From JADLHS01 sp964553795 (lineage in GTDB: Bacteria > Verrucomicrobiota > Verrucomicrobiia > Limisphaerales > JADLHS01), in NCBI GenBank assembly GCA_964553795.1, contig CAZKMR010000003.1:1-64000 (forward strand): a DNA stretch of 64,000 nt. The letters are read 5' to 3'. How positions within the stretch are numbered: position 1 is the stretch's first letter; each line of letters begins with the position of its first letter. Below are positions 1-9,392 of the stretch, piece by piece. A program made the position numbers and the translations under genes. The notes below the pieces were generated by a model. It was not told the origin of the DNA, did no database searches, and worked only from the letters and a program-made list of their open reading frames with translations.

Positions 1-40
1 GGCGAACAGTTGGCTTTTGAGACGCGATAGTCGTTTGCGC

Positions 41-895
41 CTACTGACGCACGGTCGTATTAGCGGCCAGCCAGCGCACATCGACACCTGAGTCGCCGGC
101 GGGAATGTTCAAAAAAATCTGGCTGCTATAGCTTAATGGAGGTTGGATCGTTCTTCCGATCCAACGGTGTATTTCCGCGCGCCCGTCGGCAAAGGAGAAG
201 GTGCCACCGCCGCTGTGAAAGTTAGCAGGAAAATCTATGATGCGTTCTCCGCCTGGGGGTGAGGTTGGCTCCGCCCCGGCGATTTGATTTGCGAACGCTC
301 CATCGTTGATACCGTCTGGGTGTTCATCCGTGAAAACGAAGGTGCTGTTGGGACGACGAATTTGCGCGAGGTTTGAGTAAACCCGGTAAGGTCCCGGGCC
401 AGCAAAGCCGCTTAGCCATTCCCCCGTGCCGAAAACCTGGCTCATAGAAATGCTGCGAACGCGTGGCCGGCGTGCGCCACCAAACAGGACCGTCGAGCGA
501 TCCGCCGGGCAGCGAAAGATCTCGGCGCGTTTGGCCGTGTAGGGCCAAAGCGGACTGACAACAATGTTGGCGTTGGTGTCCCAATGTGCGCTGGTTATTC
601 CTCCTTGAAACGAAACATTTCCCGTCATCCAGATGGGCCGCCCTGCTATCCCTTGAGCGGCGACCAAGCCGTCGTTGTTCTCGCTGGCGTACATTTGCCA
701 CGATTGAATGAGCTGACGATGATTGTTCAGACAGCGAAGCGCGGAGCTGTCAGTTTGATTGCGGGCCAGAATCGGCAAGAAGATTACGGCTAAAAGGCAA
801 ACGACCGCCACCAGCACAAGCAATTCTGAAAGGGTAAAGGCGCGGCGGAAGGTGGGGCGACAATTGCGGAGGCGGTCAGATAAAATCAGTTTCAT
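41..895 (-). CDS. Type II secretion-like pseudopilin (H-X9-DG protein)
   Basis: A 284-residue secreted or inner-membrane pseudopilin-like protein. The N-terminus is a prepilin signal: basic leader, Ala19|Phe20 cleavage context, Glu at +5 (FTLSELL), then a hydrophobic helix to about residue 44. Near the C-terminus is the H-X9-DG motif (HSGGGTFSFADG), the hallmark of this large Verrucomicrobia/Planctomycetes/Lentisphaerae family, whose function is unknown. The ATG at 895 was chosen over an upstream in-frame start because AGGA lies just before it and the leader then has normal length. It starts 16 bp after the propeller gene stops on the same strand, so the two are probably co-transcribed. Family assignment is firm; role is inferred. 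Confidence 0.88.
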   Translation of the reverse strand: MKLILSDRLRNCRPTFRRAFTLSELLVLVAVVCLLAVIFLPILARNQTDSSALRCLNNHRQLIQSWQMYASENNDGLVAAQGIAGRPIWMTGNVSFQGGITSAHWDTNANIVVSPLWPYTAKRAEIFRCPADRSTVLFGGARRPRVRSISMSQVFGTGEWLSGFAGPGPYRVYSNLAQIRRPNSTFVFTDEHPDGINDGAFANQIAGAEPTSPPGGERIIDFPANFHSGGGTFSFADGRAEIHRWIGRTIQPPLSYSSQIFLNIPAGDSGVDVRWLAANTTVRQ

Positions 896-911
896 GGGAT
901 TCCTGTCATTA

Positions 912-3900
912 TTATTGCGCCACGATCCGATACCAACGCTGGCCGGCATTGGGATGTGAATCGGTTGTTTGGGCCAGTTGGCCCGTGATGTTCACGGGTT
1001 CGGTCAGCGCTTGCCACGTCGGAGCATCCAGCGAGTCCTTATATTCCACCGCGTAAACGAGTCCCGGACTCACCAGCCAACTGATCGTGGCCGAGTTTTG
1101 GTCGGCTGCAATTTCTGCTTTGATCAAGTGCGCAGCGAACAAATCGCCGCGATGGTTGAAATCGTGGGAATCGAGATTCTCCGCCCAGCTGTGAAATAAA
1201 ATAGAGCGCCCCGTCGCGCTGAAAAGGGGCGAGTGAGATCGATTATCAGCCGCGTCAACTTCGTTTCGTGCACGACTGAGACACGAGAGCAACCCGGTGT
1301 TGCGGTCCAGCAACAAGACGTCGGAGACGATGTTTGTGTCGCCGTCGGTCAAATTGGAAGCGGTGCTGCGAAACGTGATGAATCGCCCGTCGGCGCTGAT
1401 ATCGGGACTGTCGGAAGATCCGTTGGCGACGCCTTGGTCCGGATTGATGCTGATGAGTTGGCGCTGCCCGGTTTCAAAATCGTGGAGATAAACGTCAGCG
1501 AGGATGTTTGTATCCGCCGCCACGAGTGAACTGACGGTCGCAAAAACGAATAGATTCCCATCGTGACTGAATTTTAATCCCGGAAACGGGCGAAAAATTC
1601 CTGTCGCAATCGTCCAGGTATTGCTGGTCGGAACATCGTAACCAACGAGTGTGGTTGGGGTGCTGGCGGCGACTCGTTGCCCATTGCCGCTGATACTGAG
1701 TGCAATGGGAGTTGCCGGGAGGTTGGGGCCGGACCACACGTCGGCGCTTAATGCCGTGCTCCAGACGACCGCGCGATTGCCGGTAGCATAAACGACGAAT
1801 TGTCCGTCCGGCGTCATTACGCCGAGAGGGTTATTTACCTGGAAGTGCTTGATCGTGGTGGATTGCAAATGCCGTAAGTGCGGGCTTTGCGTGGAGGTGC
1901 TGCGAAACAGCAGGAATTGTCCCGCCTGGTCAAGCTGGGGGCCGTAGAATTCAAAGCTGCCAAGCATGGCGCTGACATTCGTTGTTGTTCCGCTCCACAA
2001 ATCCCGGACGAAAACATCGCGCATTTGCTCGGCATCGCCCGCCACCAGATTGCTCGCCCAGCTTGTAAAAGCCACATAGCGACCATCCCCGCTGATAGAA
2101 GGCTCGTATGACGCTCCGTTCGCCGGCGATACGCCATCGGTACTGATGCTGACTAAAGTGATGGTGTCGCTCACTAAATCGCGCACGAACACATCGCGGA
2201 CTCCGTTCGTATCATAAGGAACAAGATGGTCGGCCTCACTGGCGAAGGCCAGATAACGTCCATCGGCACTTAATGAACGGGCGGCGCTGAGGACACCAAT
2301 GGTGCGGGATGGCAAATTGGAGTCTCGCATTGAAATGAGTTCCGTAGTCCCAGCGGTGAGGTCGCGGACAAATACATCGGAAGATTGGTTTAAATCGTGA
2401 GCTACCAACCCGTGCCCGGTCGAGTCGAAGGCCGCAACCTGCCCATCGTCACTCAGGAAGCCGGGCGAAAACATCTGGCTGACGCCCGCGCCGGCACCAT
2501 TGGTCGTCACACTCAGCAACGTTGTTGTTTCGAGTAAAATATCGCGGAGGTAAAACTCAAAATCGTAGGTGGGAGTGTTGGTGACTAAGTTGATTGCGGT
2601 GGAAACAAAGGAAACGAATCTACCGGTTGGATTGATGTTGGGCCAGTCGTAGCGCGCGTTGGTTCCGAGAGTTCCATTGGTAGTTACGCTAACCGGCGTG
2701 ATGGCGGTGGTCAGAGCGTCCCAGCGCAAAACGCACACATTGGTGACGGCGGTGCCGTTGGTGTTGGCAACGAAGGCGATGAATCGGCCATCAGCGCTAA
2801 TGTCCAAGCTGGAATAATCCTCTAAAATTCCGGTGGAAGCGCTGAAGCGGGGGCCGGTCCCGTTCGTATGCACGAGATCAGTCACACCGGTTTCCCGATC
2901 GTAACGCAGAATCAGCGCCGGGCTATTGACTGCCCCGGTCGCGAGACTTCCCGCAAAGGCCACATAACGGCCATCGGCGCTGATGGCGTGATTGTAAAAA
3001 ATACCGTTGGTGCTACCGAGATGGGTCAGTAGCAGGCTGCGGGCATTGGTGCTCACCCAGTGAGTGACATTCGCCACCGTGTCGCGCAAATACAATTCGC
3101 CCAGGGTTCGGACGTGGGGCAGAAGATTGGTCGCGGAACTGTGGAAGGCCACATAGCGGCCGTTGGACGATATTTCCGGCACAGTCGAAATCGCAATCGG
3201 AGCCGTCATCAACCGCACAGCTCCCGCGCTCACGAAATGAGTGACGCCGAGTTGCAGGTCGCGCAGAAAAACATCAGCGAGGCCATTGGTGTCATTCGGG
3301 ACCAGATTGTTTGCGCTGCTGACAAACGCGACAAAACGTCCATCCGGCGTCATCACTGGGTTGCGGCTCTCCCCATTGCCAATTCCCCCATTCGTGCTCA
3401 CGCTCACCAGCAGCGTTTGCCCGAGTGTGACATGACGGACGAACACGTCGCTCAGTCCGTTCGTGTCGGCAGCCACAAGATCGTTGGCCGTGGATTCAAA
3501 GACAACCAGCGCTCCGTTGGTTGACAGGCTTGCGCCGATGGAATCGCCGTTGCCCAGTTCGCCATCGAGGTTGGCGCTCACCAGCTGCGTGACGTTTGAT
3601 TGGCGATCGTGGCCGTAAATATTCCAGTAGGCGGCCAGAAACTGCGACGCGGGCCCGGAGTTTGTATTGGAGACCAAATTGTTTGCGGTGCTGGCAAACA
3701 ACACATAACGCCCGTCCGGAGTGAGCCCTTGCACGGCGGAACTGCCGCCCGCCGTGATGGAAACTGGTTGCGATGGTGCAGTCGCCGTTAAGAGTTGCGC
3801 GCCATTCGAATCAGATGCGCAGGCAACGAGCAATAGGCCTGACAAGAATTGAGCTTTGAATTGGGCCGCCCAAGGACTGCGGCAATCGGCGGGGCGAAGT

Positions 3901-3962
3901 TGGCTTTGTTCCGGTTGGCGACCTGGCAGAGGATTGTCTGCTGCCTTTAGCACTGCATTCAT
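912..3962 (-). CDS. Secreted TolB-like beta-propeller (PD40 repeat) protein
   Basis: About 1016 residues. A hydrophobic stretch (about residues 22-38, ending GAQ) looks like a signal peptide after a long n-region. The rest is roughly a dozen WD40-like/PD40 repeats of the form SADGRYVAF...NLV..DTNG..DVFVRDL, each a propeller blade as in TolB. The last 60 residues (YAVEYKDSL...W...RWYRIVAQ) resemble the short beta-rich C-terminal module common on secreted Verrucomicrobia proteins. The ATG at 3962 is preferred because the upstream reading frame is Arg-rich, lacks a signal and would run into the divergent gene. Probably an envelope or secreted binding protein; ligand unknown. Confidence 0.85.
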   Translation of the reverse strand: MNAVLKAADNPLPGRQPEQSQLRPADCRSPWAAQFKAQFLSGLLLVACASDSNGAQLLTATAPSQPVSITAGGSSAVQGLTPDGRYVLFASTANNLVSNTNSGPASQFLAAYWNIYGHDRQSNVTQLVSANLDGELGNGDSIGASLSTNGALVVFESTANDLVAADTNGLSDVFVRHVTLGQTLLVSVSTNGGIGNGESRNPVMTPDGRFVAFVSSANNLVPNDTNGLADVFLRDLQLGVTHFVSAGAVRLMTAPIAISTVPEISSNGRYVAFHSSATNLLPHVRTLGELYLRDTVANVTHWVSTNARSLLLTHLGSTNGIFYNHAISADGRYVAFAGSLATGAVNSPALILRYDRETGVTDLVHTNGTGPRFSASTGILEDYSSLDISADGRFIAFVANTNGTAVTNVCVLRWDALTTAITPVSVTTNGTLGTNARYDWPNINPTGRFVSFVSTAINLVTNTPTYDFEFYLRDILLETTTLLSVTTNGAGAGVSQMFSPGFLSDDGQVAAFDSTGHGLVAHDLNQSSDVFVRDLTAGTTELISMRDSNLPSRTIGVLSAARSLSADGRYLAFASEADHLVPYDTNGVRDVFVRDLVSDTITLVSISTDGVSPANGASYEPSISGDGRYVAFTSWASNLVAGDAEQMRDVFVRDLWSGTTTNVSAMLGSFEFYGPQLDQAGQFLLFRSTSTQSPHLRHLQSTTIKHFQVNNPLGVMTPDGQFVVYATGNRAVVWSTALSADVWSGPNLPATPIALSISGNGQRVAASTPTTLVGYDVPTSNTWTIATGIFRPFPGLKFSHDGNLFVFATVSSLVAADTNILADVYLHDFETGQRQLISINPDQGVANGSSDSPDISADGRFITFRSTASNLTDGDTNIVSDVLLLDRNTGLLSCLSRARNEVDAADNRSHSPLFSATGRSILFHSWAENLDSHDFNHRGDLFAAHLIKAEIAADQNSATISWLVSPGLVYAVEYKDSLDAPTWQALTEPVNITGQLAQTTDSHPNAGQRWYRIVAQ

Positions 3963-4273
3963 ACCATTATTCCCGTTCCGCTTGGGTTCGGAGGCCCGAA
4001 ACTTGTGATTACTGCGACAGGTTTTGCCAGAGTTGTTTTGTTCCGTCCACCGAAATCCTCGGCTGAACGGGTAGGTATCTGTCGGGATGGTGAAAGTGCC
4101 CCTGCCGCGCTGGAAAGATTTTTCTCGAATCTGCCGCCGCGCTGAGTTTGGTTCGAAGTAGCGGCGCCTCCCTCGGTTGCGCAAACCCCGATCAAACGCG
4201 CTGCAGTGCCTCACTGGAATTATCTCCGGAATGCCGTTAGGGTGACTTCGGGTTAGTCCCGCATTATTCGCCA
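3963..4273. other. Divergent intergenic region, 311 bp
   Basis: This stretch separates the minus-strand propeller gene from the plus-strand DUF6600 gene and should hold promoters for both. Open frames read across it, but they are Arg/Pro-rich, have no recognisable domain and overlap the neighbours. I see no confident sigma-70 boxes, hairpin or RNA gene. Confidence 0.5.
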
Positions 4274-6112
4274 ATGAAACCGCAAATCGACACCAAGATT
4301 GCGGCGAACGTGGTGGTAGTTCTTGGACTGCTGCTCGGGTTCGGCGCAAGCACTCGCGGCCAAACAGTCGCCGTGGGGGTGGAAACCAACTCATCGGCGG
4401 CGACCAGTCCGGCGCTCGCTGCTACTAACCAAGCCAGCGCAGACCCAATCAACATCATTGGCCCCACCCGCGTCAGCCTCCCGCCGGCTTTGGTGGATGT
4501 GGTGAGGATGTGTGAAGCCGGCATCAAAGATGAATTGGTCATCGCCTACGTGAAGAACTCGGAGCGGGCATACAACCTCACGGCAGATCAAATCGTGTAC
4601 TTGCGCGACATCGGAATTTCCTCGGCGGTGATTCAAGCGCTATTGGAACAAACCGGTAGCGAATCCGAAGCCTTGGCCACGGCACCGACATATGAAACGC
4701 CGCCCGCAGAAATGGTCGCGGCCACAAATGTGGTCATGCAACCAACAACGAACATTAATGTTTTCTACACCGCACTCGCTCCGTATGGAACGTGGGTTGA
4801 TTTACCGTCGTACGGCTGGTGTTGGCAACCGACCGTCGTAGCTTTGAATCCAACCTGGCGGCCCTACTCTGATCACGGTTACTGGCTCTGGTCGGATCAT
4901 GGGTGGTATTGGAATTCCTATTACTCCTGGGGTTGGGCGCCGTTTCATTATGGGCGTTGGTTTGATCATCCCCGGCGCGGTTGGCTGTGGTGTCCGGATC
5001 GGGTTTGGGGACCGGCCTGGGTTTCCTGGCGTAGCACGCCGGACTATTGTGGTTGGGCGCCGTTGCCGCCCGGCGCGCATTTTTCGGCGAGCATCGGGTG
5101 GACGTTCTGGGGGGCTTCCGTGGGAGTGAATTTCGGGTTCGGGCTGCCGTCGTCCTGTTACACGTTTGTTCCCCTCCGCAACTTCTGTGATCGCCGGCCA
5201 GCCCGTCATTTCTTGAATCGCGCCCAAGTCGAGGATGCGTTCCAGCGCAGCACGGTAGTCAATCGCTTCGATGCGGACGACCGACGCCGTTTCGTCAATC
5301 GCGGTATCGAGCGCAGTCGCGTGGAAGCAGCGACCAGCACGCCGATTCGCGAGGTGGCGGTGCGGGAATTGCCAGCCAATCGCGAATCTTTCCAACGGCC
5401 CGATCGATTGGAACGCCGCGCTGATTCACAGGTGATTTATCGACCGGACCAACGCCTCTCCGTGCCGGCGAATCCGTCGTTGGAAGGATTACGTCGGGAG
5501 AGCGAATTACGCGCGGTGCGCAACACCCGGTCAGTGCTGGCTCGCGAACGCGAGGCCAATCGCCTGACGTCGCGCGATGGCAGCGACGGTCGGGGTTTGC
5601 AGCGCAGTGACGATCGAGCGTCCCCAAGTGTGACTCGGCCCGGGGGAACAGCAGACCGCTCTTCGGCGTTAACCGAGCGGGCTGGCTCGGTGGAACGCAA
5701 TCGCCCGACCGCTTCAACGCAACGACCCACGCAGCATTTTCAGCGTGCTCGACCGCAAAGCGAAACGCCACGATCGCAATTCGTCGCGCCGAATCCGCGC
5801 TCGTCAATTATTCTGCGGCCGACACCGGGAACCCGCATTGAGCGCGGACCGGCGAATCGTTCCAGTCGTCAGTCGATTGGTCCGTCGCGCACCATGATTC
5901 GGCCGACGCCGACGCCCCAACGCAGCCCGACGATCATCCAAAGACCGAGCATGCCGCGGTTTCAAACGCCACGAGTTCCGAGCACCCCACAAATCCGGCC
6001 CAGCACGCCCTCGCGCTCGCCAGCGATTCGAGGTTCGAGTCGGCCCACTTCCCCAGCGCGAGGTGACGCGGTTCGGAGCGGAAGCCAGAATCAACGGCCC
6101 GGGCGTCGATGA
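4274..6112 (+). CDS. YXWGXW / DUF6600 secreted protein with Arg-Pro-Ser-rich tail
   Basis: 612 residues. It begins with a signal peptide (VVVVLGLLLGFGAS). Residues about 75-140 form a small helical region. A dense aromatic block (about 160-270) contains the repeated Trp/Tyr/Gly motifs of the YXWGXW/DUF6600 family, including GYWLWSDHGWYW, WGWAPFHYGRW and CGWAPLPPG. The remaining 300 residues are low complexity, very rich in Arg, Pro, Ser and Thr, strongly basic and probably disordered. Family members are envelope proteins without assigned function. The basic tail might bind a polyanion such as exopolysaccharide or DNA; that is inference. Confidence 0.85.
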   Translation: MKPQIDTKIAANVVVVLGLLLGFGASTRGQTVAVGVETNSSAATSPALAATNQASADPINIIGPTRVSLPPALVDVVRMCEAGIKDELVIAYVKNSERAYNLTADQIVYLRDIGISSAVIQALLEQTGSESEALATAPTYETPPAEMVAATNVVMQPTTNINVFYTALAPYGTWVDLPSYGWCWQPTVVALNPTWRPYSDHGYWLWSDHGWYWNSYYSWGWAPFHYGRWFDHPRRGWLWCPDRVWGPAWVSWRSTPDYCGWAPLPPGAHFSASIGWTFWGASVGVNFGFGLPSSCYTFVPLRNFCDRRPARHFLNRAQVEDAFQRSTVVNRFDADDRRRFVNRGIERSRVEAATSTPIREVAVRELPANRESFQRPDRLERRADSQVIYRPDQRLSVPANPSLEGLRRESELRAVRNTRSVLAREREANRLTSRDGSDGRGLQRSDDRASPSVTRPGGTADRSSALTERAGSVERNRPTASTQRPTQHFQRARPQSETPRSQFVAPNPRSSIILRPTPGTRIERGPANRSSRQSIGPSRTMIRPTPTPQRSPTIIQRPSMPRFQTPRVPSTPQIRPSTPSRSPAIRGSSRPTSPARGDAVRSGSQNQRPGRR

Positions 6113-6227
6113 GCATCGCCCCGCGTTGATTGGGTTTCCTGTAACCGCTTGCGGGCGTTAACAAGTGTCGCTTGCATCTCCAGTTTGCGGGCGTACGGTT
6201 AAGTGAACCTTCAGCGAAAGGACTTCT

Positions 6228-6689
6228 ATGCCAGTTAAAACATTAAAATCGTTCCTGGACGCAAACCAGGTGAAATACGTGAGCCTCAAACATTCGAAAG
6301 CGTACACGGCGCAAGAAGTGGCCGCGTCGGCGCATGTTTCCGGACGGTCCATGGCCAAAGTGGTGATCGTCGAGATGGATGGAGAATTGGCGATGGCAGT
6401 CTTGCCGGCAAATCGCAAAGTGGTGGTGCAGGATTTGCGCGAAGTGACCGGGTCGGACCAAGTGCGTTTCGCCACCGAAGACAAGTTCAAAGGGCGTTTT
6501 CCCGATTGCGAAATTGGGGCGATGCCGCCGTTTGGCAACTTGTACGATATGGATGTCTATATGGCCGAATCACTCGCGGACAACGAGGAGATCGCCTTTA
6601 ACGCGGGATCCCACGAGGAAATCATCCAGTTGGCCTACGCTGACTTCGAGCGACTGGTGAAACCCAAAGTCCTGAGTTTCACGACCTGA
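6228..6689 (+). CDS. YbaK/EbsC-family aminoacyl-tRNA deacylase-like protein
   Basis: 153 residues, single YbaK/aminoacyl-tRNA synthetase-associated domain. The N-terminal half carries the H(S/T)xxYTAQEVA...AKxVI pattern and the centre has LPANRKVVVQDL. The C-terminal half has the family's GAMPPFG loop, here PPFGNLYDMDVYM. Family enzymes hydrolyse mischarged aminoacyl-tRNAs in the cytoplasm. GAAAGGA is well placed before the ATG. It converges with the next gene, with a palindromic terminator between them. Exact tRNA substrate cannot be told from sequence. Confidence 0.85.
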   Translation: MPVKTLKSFLDANQVKYVSLKHSKAYTAQEVAASAHVSGRSMAKVVIVEMDGELAMAVLPANRKVVVQDLREVTGSDQVRFATEDKFKGRFPDCEIGAMPPFGNLYDMDVYMAESLADNEEIAFNAGSHEEIIQLAYADFERLVKPKVLSFTT

Positions 6690-6724
6690 ATGAGTCCGGC
6701 GGCGGTACTTGGGTGGAGGAAAAA

Positions 6725-6754
6725 AACGCGCGTTGTTCCGGAACAACGCGCGTT
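6725..6754 (-). terminator. Intrinsic terminator for the 6780-7223 gene
   Basis: A perfect 30-nt palindrome (two 15-bp arms, centre TTCC/GGAA) lies 26 bp past the stop of the minus-strand gene. On that strand it is followed by a run of seven Ts, the classic rho-independent arrangement. On the plus strand it is followed by AAACGG, so it would act mainly for the minus gene. Confidence 0.85.
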
Positions 6755-6779
6755 AAACGGAAGCCGGATTGGCGTTAAG

Positions 6780-7223
6780 TTATTTGGCTGTCTCGGTAGC
6801 CGGTTTTTCGCGTTTGGCGGTCCAATCCCGCGACCGGGTTTGCCCATCGCGTTCGGATTCGGATTTTCCGGTGATCGTATCGGCGCTGACTTTGCCGGTG
6901 TATTTGATCACCATTTTGTTGCCGTTAAATTCGCGCGTGACTTGGAACGACAACTCGTCGCCCTTCAGTTTGCCGTCTTCAATCGCGGTGTCATTGTTGC
7001 GACCGGATATTGTGCCCGTAACCTTGTCCCCTTCCACTTTGAATTTGAATGTGGTTTCGCGGACTTGACTGTTCTGGTTGGTAAAGCTCGATTTCCAAGT
7101 GCCGTTGAGATCGAGCTTCTGCTCTTGTGCGTTCGCGCCGAATGCGACAACCACGAGCAGAGCAGCGACAAGTTTCGCAACGGAGCGGAGGCGGCCAGGC
7201 GTGTTCGATTTGTGGATATTCAT
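6780..7223 (-). CDS. Small secreted lipocalin-like hypothetical protein
   Basis: 147 residues. An N-terminal signal peptide (LVAALLVVVAFGANAQ) is followed by a beta-rich domain starting LNGTWKSSF and containing repeated strand patterns (FKFKVEGDKVTGTISG, GKLKGDELSFQV, KYTGKVSADTITGK). This is typical of the short beta-barrel extracytoplasmic proteins common in Planctomycetes and Verrucomicrobia. The Lys/Glu/Thr-rich C-terminus is probably flexible. No catalytic motif is visible and function is unknown. It has its own terminator and is transcribed divergently from the desaturase gene. Confidence 0.7.
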   Translation of the reverse strand: MNIHKSNTPGRLRSVAKLVAALLVVVAFGANAQEQKLDLNGTWKSSFTNQNSQVRETTFKFKVEGDKVTGTISGRNNDTAIEDGKLKGDELSFQVTREFNGNKMVIKYTGKVSADTITGKSESERDGQTRSRDWTAKREKPATETAK

Positions 7224-7529
7224 AGGACAGATTTTGGTTGTGGTTATGCGGGACGGCAGATGCTTAATCGGCGGTGGGTTGAAAGCAATTCAAATTGCGG
7301 TCCCCGGCCGCCGGCAGCTTCCAATTCGTCCACCGCTAAATCCGAGTGTGGCAACTGCATCCGGGAGAGTAATCGTTTTCAGTCAGAGACTTAATTGAAC
7401 GGTTCGAAAAAAAATCTGTCTTTTTCACTTTGTGGGTTGGTGTTGGCGACAGAAACGCTTAAAGTGACGGCGAACCTCCCCACGAAAAGGGGCGCAATTG
7501 TTAAAATCGCGGACCGAGCCAGTGGAATT
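7224..7529. other. Divergent intergenic region, 306 bp
   Basis: Lies between the minus-strand small secreted protein and the plus-strand desaturase. An in-frame TTG at 7395 could extend the desaturase by 45 residues, but that extension is unlike the family. It contains a CCCC/GGGG micro-hairpin near 7477-7491. I see no confident promoter or RNA gene. Confidence 0.4.
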
Positions 7530-8594
7530 ATGACACAAGATTTGAAAAACAACGACAGTACCGGCGGTGCGGATCATTCCAAGTGGAAAGAGATCGTGGC
7601 GCGCTACCAGAAACCATCCGTTCGACGCGCGGCGTGGCAGGTCGTGAACACGGTCATCCCCTACGTGGCCCTGTGGGTGTTGATGTACTACAGTTTGAAA
7701 CTTTCGTGGTGGTTGACGATGCCGCTGGCGGTGCTGGCCGGAGGATTCCTCGTGCGCACCTTCATCATTTTCCATGACTGCGGGCACGGATCGTTTTTCA
7801 AATCGCAACGGGCCAATCACCTGCTCGGCGCCATCACGGGCGTGCTGACCTTTACGCCTTACTACCACTGGCGCTGGGAACATGCGATTCATCACTCTTC
7901 CTCGGGCGATCTGGACCGGCGCGGCACGGGCGATGTGTGGACTTTGACAGTGCAAGAATATCTGGAAGCGTCCCGGTGGAAAAAATTCTCATATCGGTTG
8001 GCGCGCAATCCGTTCATTTTGTTCGTGGTTGCTCCGATGGTTCTATTTTTGGGCATAAATCGCGTGCCCAAGCCGAAAGCGCCCACTCGCGAACGTTATT
8101 CCGTTCATCTGACCACGTTGGCGGTCGGAGCGATGTGCGCCGGATTGATTTGGATCTTCGGACTGAAAGCGTTTTTGATCATCCAGTTGACGGTTCTGAT
8201 GGTGGCGGGATCGGCCGGAGTTTGGCTTTTCTACGTGCAACATCAGTTTGAAGGAGTTTACTGGGAACGGAGCGAGAACTGGGATTACGCGACCGCTGCG
8301 CTGCAAGGCAGTTCGTTTTACAAGTTGCCGAAGATCCTGCAATGGTTCTCCGGCAACATCGGATACCACCACATCCACCACCTGAGTGCGCGCATTCCGA
8401 ATTACCATTTAGAGAAATGTCATAAAGCCGAACCGCTCTTCCAGACGGTGAAACCCATCACTTTGCTGGGCAGCTTGAAATCGTTCACCTTCCGGTTGTG
8501 GGATGAGCATCAGCGCCGTCTCGTTGGCTACGGTCATCTGCGCACAGTTCGCGCCCAACAACGGCAGAGCATTCATCCGCACGGTCGCGCTTAA
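7530..8594 (+). CDS. Membrane fatty acid desaturase (acyl-lipid type)
   Basis: 354 residues from the ATG at 7530. It is an integral-membrane di-iron enzyme with the three histidine boxes of the FA_desaturase family: HDCGH near residues 85-89, HAIHH near 118-122 and HHIHH near 280-284. Four hydrophobic segments are arranged in two hairpins (about 35-75 and 145-225). Such enzymes put double bonds into membrane acyl chains using O2 and ferredoxin or similar donors, adjusting fluidity. Box spacing is like delta-12/omega-3 (DesA-like) enzymes. Regioselectivity cannot be read from sequence. Confidence 0.9.
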   Translation: MTQDLKNNDSTGGADHSKWKEIVARYQKPSVRRAAWQVVNTVIPYVALWVLMYYSLKLSWWLTMPLAVLAGGFLVRTFIIFHDCGHGSFFKSQRANHLLGAITGVLTFTPYYHWRWEHAIHHSSSGDLDRRGTGDVWTLTVQEYLEASRWKKFSYRLARNPFILFVVAPMVLFLGINRVPKPKAPTRERYSVHLTTLAVGAMCAGLIWIFGLKAFLIIQLTVLMVAGSAGVWLFYVQHQFEGVYWERSENWDYATAALQGSSFYKLPKILQWFSGNIGYHHIHHLSARIPNYHLEKCHKAEPLFQTVKPITLLGSLKSFTFRLWDEHQRRLVGYGHLRTVRAQQRQSIHPHGRA

Positions 8595-8853
8595 AGCGCG
8601 GTGCCGCCCGCAAATCCTCCGTCGGCATTCAGTCGCGCCGCGATAATTCATCGTTTGCGTCACTGGAAGTCTGCGTCTTCCCCGGGGATGTCCTGTTCGT
8701 GGAATCCGCCCGTCATTGTTGAGTGCAATTGAACATTAGGGCGACGGTTCCGTCTGATTAAGCGGTCGGCACGTCGCATGCGGACCAACAAGGAGGTTTC
8801 GCTCGCTCGCCGCCGGGCCACGCTCGACATAACTGCATTCTGGAACAAGACGT

Positions 8854-9291
8854 ATGGAAAAGGGTTCAAAGCTTTCGAAGATCAGTCTCTACCAAAACCT
8901 GGGATTTCTCGCGATTATCATGTTGGGGTTCATTGATGAACTGACGCGCTTGACGGCCTTGGTGTTTGGCGCGCAGCCGTTCGTGTGGGAATTTCGCAAA
9001 TCCACCCTGGGCATGTTGCTGGTTTCGGCTGTGTGGTTTTTGGTCAGCATGTCCACCCGCCGGATACTCGACCGGTTGCGCTATCTCGAACAGTTCATGC
9101 GCGTCTGTGCCTGGTGTCATCACATTGACTACAAGGGGAGTTGGATTTCCATGGAGGAATTTTTGCGGCAGGGATTTGACACTCCCACCACGCACGGCAT
9201 TTGTCCCAAATGTCTGGCGGAACAAAAGGCCGCCATTGAGCGCGCCAAAAATGTCTCCAGCGCGCCGGCCTCGAACACCAAACCGGCCTGA
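8854..9291 (+). CDS. Two-TM protein with CxxC...CxxC metal-binding-like tail
   Basis: 145 residues: two transmembrane helices (about 15-38 and 49-67), a short basic linker, then a cytoplasmic tail with CAWC at 85-88 and CPKC at 117-120 framing a W-x-S-M-E-E-F-L segment and THGICPKCL. This Cys module is often found at the C-terminus of bacterial PAS or response-regulator proteins; here it is alone on a membrane anchor. The four Cys could bind zinc or be redox-active. GGA sits about 12 nt before the ATG. No obvious operon partner; function unknown. Confidence 0.7.
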   Translation: MEKGSKLSKISLYQNLGFLAIIMLGFIDELTRLTALVFGAQPFVWEFRKSTLGMLLVSAVWFLVSMSTRRILDRLRYLEQFMRVCAWCHHIDYKGSWISMEEFLRQGFDTPTTHGICPKCLAEQKAAIERAKNVSSAPASNTKPA

Positions 9292-9392
9292 CCACGCGGC
9301 TGGGGTCGCCGCCTCAAGCTGCGGATTTCGTCCCTGCCCTGGCTCAATCAATCTCTCGCCAACGTGTGCAACGCTTGTTAGCTTGCGCGCGA

